Shown piece after piece: positions 60,599 to 64,000 of a DNA stretch of 64,000 bases. The first letter of the stretch is position 1, and every line of letters begins with the position of its first letter. The stretch is taken from the NCBI GenBank assembly GCA_036489775.1, contig DASXFC010000060.1, positions 1 to 64,000 on the forward strand, written 5' to 3'. A program made the position numbers and the translations under genes. The notes beneath the pieces are model-generated. The model had not been told where the DNA came from. It was given only the letters and a program-made list of their open reading frames with translations, and made no database searches. This DNA is from Bog-473 sp036489775 (GTDB lineage: Bacteria; Actinomycetota; Acidimicrobiia; Acidimicrobiales; RAAP-2).

Positions 60599-61792
60599 CT
60601 AGTTCCCTGTGGTGACGATGCCCGCGGCGTGTGCGCCAACGGGGAGCGCAACAGGAGAGCTTGGAAGCTCGGTGAGGTTTCCTCCGCTGACGGCGAAGGC
60701 AGCCACGGTCCCTGCTTTACTCTCGTCCACATACAGTGTCCGACCGTCGTTGCTCAGGCGGGCATCCACGGCACCCCCGCTGTTGCTGACAGGCGTGCTG
60801 CCGAGGAGCGTCAGAGTCCCGTTTGGCGCGATGGCGTAACGAGAAATCTCACCCGATGCCGTGTTCACCGTGAACAGAAACTGGCCATTGTGGGTGATCT
60901 CGATCCAACATGGCGCCGTCTGGTCGTCCGCGAACGGGCTGGTACCAATCGACTTTAGCGACCCGTTGTAGGTGACGTTGAAGGCCGAAATAGTTCCCGT
61001 GCCGGCCCCCACGTTGTGGGCGTTGGAAACGAAGAGTTGCTGGGGATTTGTCGGCCGGAACTCGCTGCCGAATGGCCCAAGCCCCTGTGCAGGGGAAGGA
61101 GACCCCGGGGCGGCGGACAGGAGCCCATCTCTTCCGACCACAAAGCTGTCGATCTCGGATGGGCCGACGCGTGTGCCCACGAGACTGGTCCCGGTCGAGT
61201 TGAAGAGCACATCACCTGGCTGAGAGCCGTTGGGAAGGGACACGGTCGAGTGGGCCAGCGGCTGGATCTGTCCAAAGGGGTTCAATACGAAACCGGTGTA
61301 ATTCGGGCCCACTGCGCCGGCATTGGCGACGTAGACCAGGTTGTCGTGCACCGCGATGCTGACCGGTGTGGGTCCGTTGGAAGAGACCACTTGGTTGAGC
61401 TGCAGAGCACCGTCGGGTTCGGTTCTCAGGATCGACACTTGGTTGCTGCCCGCATCCACCGCGAGCAAGAACCGACCGTCTGAACTGACCTGGATCGCCC
61501 CCTGGGAAGCCAATCCCGCACCCGTACCGGCGCCACCTGCTGTGAACGGTGAGCCCGCGAGCGGCGTCAGCGATCCATCCACGTGGCGATCGAACCCGCT
61601 AATGCTATTCGTCCCCGCCGTGTTGTCGTCGAGATAGACGTGCCCAACCACCGGATTCGAGTTGCCTGGGCTGTAGTTGCCGATAGGGGCTGCGTTGGCC
61701 GCGCCAGCGCCCAGCGTACCGAGAAGACCGACGCCACTAAGCGTCCCGACGCCAAGCGCAAGTCGCACGGCCCTTTTGAAGTGCTTTCGCAT
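60599..61792 (-). CDS. Secreted lactonase-family beta-propeller protein
   Basis: 397 residues from ATG 61792 with GGAGGAAAG upstream. A Sec signal peptide (ALGVGTLSGVGLLGTLGAGA, cut near ANAAP) precedes propeller blades of the 6-phosphogluconolactonase/YVTN type, such as IQVSSDGRFLLAVDAGSNQV and DARLSNDGRTLYVDESKAGT. Enzymatic residues are not clear, so a binding or structural role outside the cell is possible. It is divergent from a TetR gene across a 224-nt region with two operator-like repeats, and ends at a strong hairpin. Confidence 0.82.
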   Translation of the reverse strand: MRKHFKRAVRLALGVGTLSGVGLLGTLGAGAANAAPIGNYSPGNSNPVVGHVYLDDNTAGTNSISGFDRHVDGSLTPLAGSPFTAGGAGTGAGLASQGAIQVSSDGRFLLAVDAGSNQVSILRTEPDGALQLNQVVSSNGPTPVSIAVHDNLVYVANAGAVGPNYTGFVLNPFGQIQPLAHSTVSLPNGSQPGDVLFNSTGTSLVGTRVGPSEIDSFVVGRDGLLSAAPGSPSPAQGLGPFGSEFRPTNPQQLFVSNAHNVGAGTGTISAFNVTYNGSLKSIGTSPFADDQTAPCWIEITHNGQFLFTVNTASGEISRYAIAPNGTLTLLGSTPVSNSGGAVDARLSNDGRTLYVDESKAGTVAAFAVSGGNLTELPSSPVALPVGAHAAGIVTTGN

Positions 61793-61875
61793 TTGTTCTT
61801 TCCTCCATGAGTTTCGAAGGGTACGAGCTACCCAACACAAGTACTGTCTCCGTGCGATGGGAAAGCGTTACATGT

Positions 61876-61891
61876 CAGACAAACCGGTCTG
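61876..61891. promoter_or_regulatory. Operator-like inverted repeat, site 1
   Basis: CAGAC-AAACCG-GTCTG contains ACCGGTCTGT at its right side, which matches ACTGGTCTGT in site 2 at 9 of 10 positions. It lies 84 nt upstream of the propeller gene start. Confidence 0.5.
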
Positions 61892-61990
61892 TTTGTTTCT
61901 GACGACCGAGATGATTAGATATCCCTTATGACTAGGACTTTCTGACGAAGGCGCGAGAACTCGCCGATCGCCAATAGTTTCTGATTCCGT

Positions 61991-62004
61991 ACAGACTGGT
62001 CTGT
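61991..62004. promoter_or_regulatory. Operator-like inverted repeat, site 2
   Basis: A perfect 6-bp inverted repeat ACAGAC-TG-GTCTGT lies 13 nt before the TetR gene start at 62017. This is the normal position for TetR autorepression. Confidence 0.6.
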
Positions 62005-62016
62005 TACCATAAATTC

Positions 62017-62601
62017 GTGGGAACCAAGGTAAGTGAGTCGACGAGTGCCCGAGATCGCATCATGGAGACCGCGTCGACGCTGTTTTACGCCGAGGGCATC
62101 CACACCGTCGGCGTCGATCGCGTCGTGCACGATTCCGGCGTGGCCAAAGCAACGCTCTACCAGCATTTCCGGTCGAAGGAGGAACTGGTGGCGGCGTGTT
62201 TGCGGCAACGCTCCGCTGACTGGCGTCGCTATTTTGCAGAACCCATCCTCTTGAGATCGGGTTCTACGGTTGCCCGGGTGACCAAAGTCTTCGACGCCTT
62301 GAATCGTTCGGTATCAATGCCGGACTTCCGCGGCTGTCCCTTCATCAATGCCGCCGCCGAATACCCCGGGCACGACGGCCCGGTGGCAGAGGTCATCCGA
62401 AGCCACCGGGCCCAGGTCCGTCAGCTGTTCGCCGAACTGGTCGCCCCTCTCCCGTCCGCCTCACATCGAAACGAGCTCGTCGACCAGCTCGTCCTCCTCT
62501 ACGACGGGACGATGATCAGCGCTCAGCTCGATCCGAAGTCCAAACCCCACCGATCGGCAAAGGCGGCGGCGCGCCTCCTCGAAGACAAGACTGCCCATTG
62601 A
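62017..62601 (+). CDS. TetR-family transcriptional regulator
   Basis: 194 residues from GTG 62017. The DNA-binding region is RIMETASTLFYAEGIHTVGV followed by VAKATLYQHFRSKEELV. The C-terminal part has FRGCPFINAAAEYPG, a TetR subgroup trait that can carry a sensing cysteine. It probably represses itself and the divergent propeller gene through the two inverted repeats upstream. Confidence 0.9.
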   Translation: MGTKVSESTSARDRIMETASTLFYAEGIHTVGVDRVVHDSGVAKATLYQHFRSKEELVAACLRQRSADWRRYFAEPILLRSGSTVARVTKVFDALNRSVSMPDFRGCPFINAAAEYPGHDGPVAEVIRSHRAQVRQLFAELVAPLPSASHRNELVDQLVLLYDGTMISAQLDPKSKPHRSAKAAARLLEDKTAH

Positions 62602-62632
62602 CGATTTTGGTGGGATCCGAAGGACAGCGACG

Positions 62633-63235
62633 ATGCTGAACAGCCCGTCGACCGGACAGATCGATCTCGAGCGGCTCCGGGCTGGCGACGAGCACACCTT
62701 CATCGAACTTGTCCGACGCCACCACGATGCGATGGTGCGGGTCGCTCGCTCGTTCGTACCGAGCCACGAGGTGGCAGAGGAGGTGGTGCAAGACACCTGG
62801 TTGGCGGTCTTGCGGGGTCTGGCTGGATTCGAGGGTCGGTCATCCTTCCAGACATGGTTGTATCGGATCCTCATCAATCGCGCCCGATCCTCCGGCGTAC
62901 GTGAACATCATCACGTTCCGATCGGCGACGACGAGAGCAGCTTGGACTCCAATCGGTTCGATCAGGGTGGTCAATGGTCATTGCCGCCCGAACACTGGGT
63001 CGACGATCTGGACGAGCGGCTTTATGCCGGAGAGTTGTCGGCGTCGATCTGGTCCGCGCTCGATGAACTTCCGGTCCAGCAGCGAAGCGTTGTAGCACTC
63101 CGTGACCTCGAGGGTTTGCGAAGCACCGAAGTCTGTGATCTGTTGGACATCACTGCGGCGAATCAGCGAGTGCTACTTCATCGAGGTCGAAGTCGAATGC
63201 GTGAAGCCCTCGAGACTAAGTTCGGTAAGCTCTGA
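62633..63235 (+). CDS. ECF-type RNA polymerase sigma factor
   Basis: 200 residues. Region 2 has FIELVRRHHDAMVRVARSFV and EEVVQDTWLAVLRGLAGFEG then SSFQTWLYRILINRAR. Region 4 has ALDELPVQQRSVVALRDLEG and TAANQRVLLHRGRSRMREAL. It follows the TetR gene by 31 nt and shares one base with the anti-sigma gene (TGATG), so it is a classic ECF/anti-sigma operon. Confidence 0.92.
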   Translation: MLNSPSTGQIDLERLRAGDEHTFIELVRRHHDAMVRVARSFVPSHEVAEEVVQDTWLAVLRGLAGFEGRSSFQTWLYRILINRARSSGVREHHHVPIGDDESSLDSNRFDQGGQWSLPPEHWVDDLDERLYAGELSASIWSALDELPVQQRSVVALRDLEGLRSTEVCDLLDITAANQRVLLHRGRSRMREALETKFGKL

Positions 63236-63498
63236 TGGTTGTGTTTCGTCGTCGCCCCCCTCTCGCGTGCCAGCAGGTCGTCGAGCTTGTCACGGAGTAC
63301 CTCGAAAATGAATTGTCTGCCCGTGATCGCCGTCGGTTCGAAGCCCACCTGCGCCACTGCCAGCATTGCACCGAGTACATCGACCAGATGCGTACCGTCA
63401 TCCGCCTGACCGGGAGCCTCACCCCCGAGGACCTAAGTCCCGAGGTGGAGGACGAGCTTCTTTCTGTGTTCCACCGGTGGAAGTCTGGAAACTCATGA
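63235..63498 (+). CDS. ZAS-type anti-sigma factor (zf-HC2)
   Basis: 87 residues with HxxxCxxC in AHLRHCQHC and the helical N-terminal VVELVTEYLENELSARDRRR. There is no membrane helix. It probably holds the sigma factor encoded upstream inactive until a redox or metal signal. Its start overlaps the sigma gene's stop by one base. Confidence 0.87.
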   Translation: MVVFRRRPPLACQQVVELVTEYLENELSARDRRRFEAHLRHCQHCTEYIDQMRTVIRLTGSLTPEDLSPEVEDELLSVFHRWKSGNS

Positions 63499-63810
63499 TC
63501 TATCTCCTCCGAGAAGACCATGGCTCCGTACCCGAGAGCACGCACGTTTCTGACCGGCGAGGCGTCACGACATTGAATATGGCAAAGGGTCAGCTCTCGG
63601 CGAGGACAGTTCCGATCATGCATATTTAGCTCGTTCCGGGCGGTTAATTCGAGTTTCCCACAGACCCTGACCCGACCTTCTTGTCTGAGCTAGTTCATTG
63701 CCGTCCGTAAGGATCTGCGGCGTTGCTGTAATTGTCAGCCACCCAACTGACCACTTGCGTACCGGCGTCGGCATTGAGACGTGTTTCTGCGTGTACGAAT
63801 GCCGACGAAG
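63499..63810. other. Intergenic region, 312 nt, no gene seen
   Basis: No credible coding frame. It separates the convergent anti-sigma gene and the partial gene at the right edge. I see no clear hairpin. Confidence 0.5.
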
Positions 63811-64000
63811 TCACGGTGACGACGGACCAAGCGCCGCGATGGCTTCGTCAAGCAGCGGGAGCGTTCGATCTGGAAGCGGGTCTTCGGGAAAGAACCCCTC
63901 ATACAACTCCAACGCCTCGGCAACACTGGTGATGCCACATCTCTTCACGAGGAAGGTTATGTCGAGACGGTCCCGCGAGCCACGGCCGGCCCGCATCTTC
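63811..64000 (-). CDS. C-terminal end of a protein running off the right edge, possibly DUF6036/nucleotidyltransferase-like
   Basis: About 63 codons are visible on the minus strand and the frame is open at the edge. The sequence KMRAGRGSRDRLDITFLVK, then GITSVAEALELYEGFFPED resembles the end of nucleotidyltransferase-like proteins that have a KxxAxRxRDxxDIxFL pattern and are often linked to toxin-antitoxin systems. The identification is tentative, because the catalytic part lies outside the window. Confidence 0.5.
   Translation of the reverse strand, partial: KMRAGRGSRDRLDITFLVKRCGITSVAEALELYEGFFPEDPLPDRTLPLLDEAIAALGPSSP

Noticed and set aside
59890..60958. Several long plus-strand frames in the 59.9-61.0 kb stretch
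   Set aside because: They overlap the decayed isomerase-type gene and the end of the propeller gene on the other strand, and have arginine/serine/proline-rich shadow composition without motifs.
1..64000. CRISPR array or dedicated phage-defence system
   Set aside because: No regularly spaced repeats were seen. Apart from VapBC and a tentative nucleotidyltransferase end at the right edge, no defence gene is recognisable.

Overview
The window looks like a chromosome segment of a high-GC actinomycete with a fatty-acid and isoprenoid type of lifestyle. Acidimicrobiia-like is my best guess, from gene content only. Supporting signs are the dense high-GC coding, many GTG starts and ATGA/GTGA overlaps, and many acyl-CoA dehydrogenases, CoA ligases, P450s and short-chain dehydrogenases. 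A DsbA-like reductase of the mycothiol-linked type and ZAS anti-sigma factors fit the same picture. I recognise no intact rRNA or tRNA gene.

Layout. (1) 1-2331 is mobile-element debris. It starts with a broken winged-helix protein running off the left edge. Next is an ISL3-type element bounded by 24-nt inverted repeats (248-271 and 2308-2331), with an inactivated transposase and a convergent passenger gene of unknown function. (2) 2372-39162 is a catabolic region of about 37 kb. It holds four acyl-CoA dehydrogenases as two adjacent pairs, a CaiB-type CoA transferase, a thiolase and a DUF35-thiolase fusion protein. It also has a DapA-like aldolase, three AMP-forming acyl-CoA ligases, four SDRs, two enoyl-CoA hydratases, an aldehyde dehydrogenase and a methylmalonate-semialdehyde dehydrogenase. 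Two amidohydrolases, two P450s, a thioesterase, two alpha/beta hydrolases, one TetR regulator and a Liv-type ABC importer with fused permeases complete it. Together they look like uptake, CoA activation, oxidation and beta-oxidation/retro-aldol shortening of an unidentified hydrophobic or carboxylic substrate. (3) 39163-40908 is a recombination scar: a DUF6788 remnant, a repeat also found at the left edge, a VapBC toxin-antitoxin pair with palindromic operators, a tRNA-Lys-like fragment, and a truncated molybdopterin-oxidoreductase N-terminus.

(4) 40905-55182 is an envelope and redox module. It contains a secreted beta-propeller protein, a nucleotide-sugar epimerase with a zinc-ribbon insertion, two small glycosyltransferase-like proteins, a methyltransferase and a large membrane glycosyltransferase. 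A cytochrome-b/molybdopterin fusion is followed by an OmpR-type two-component system, a GDSL-like lipoprotein and a MacB-type ABC transporter. A ferredoxin-reductase-like flavoprotein sits beside a sulfite-oxidase-like gene that carries a one-base frameshift. (5) 55211-59875 is a thiol/peroxide module: a DUF488 protein, a DsbA-like protein lacking its second cysteine, two peroxiredoxins, an ABM-fold protein and an SDR, next to an ECF sigma/ZAS anti-sigma pair. (6) 59939-64000 holds a decayed maleylpyruvate-isomerase-type gene and a secreted lactonase-like beta-propeller followed by a hairpin terminator. A divergent TetR gene follows, with two operator-like inverted repeats in between. A second ECF/anti-sigma pair and the end of a protein running off the right edge complete the window.

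Functions were assigned by reading translated motifs and from family knowledge. No database search was possible.
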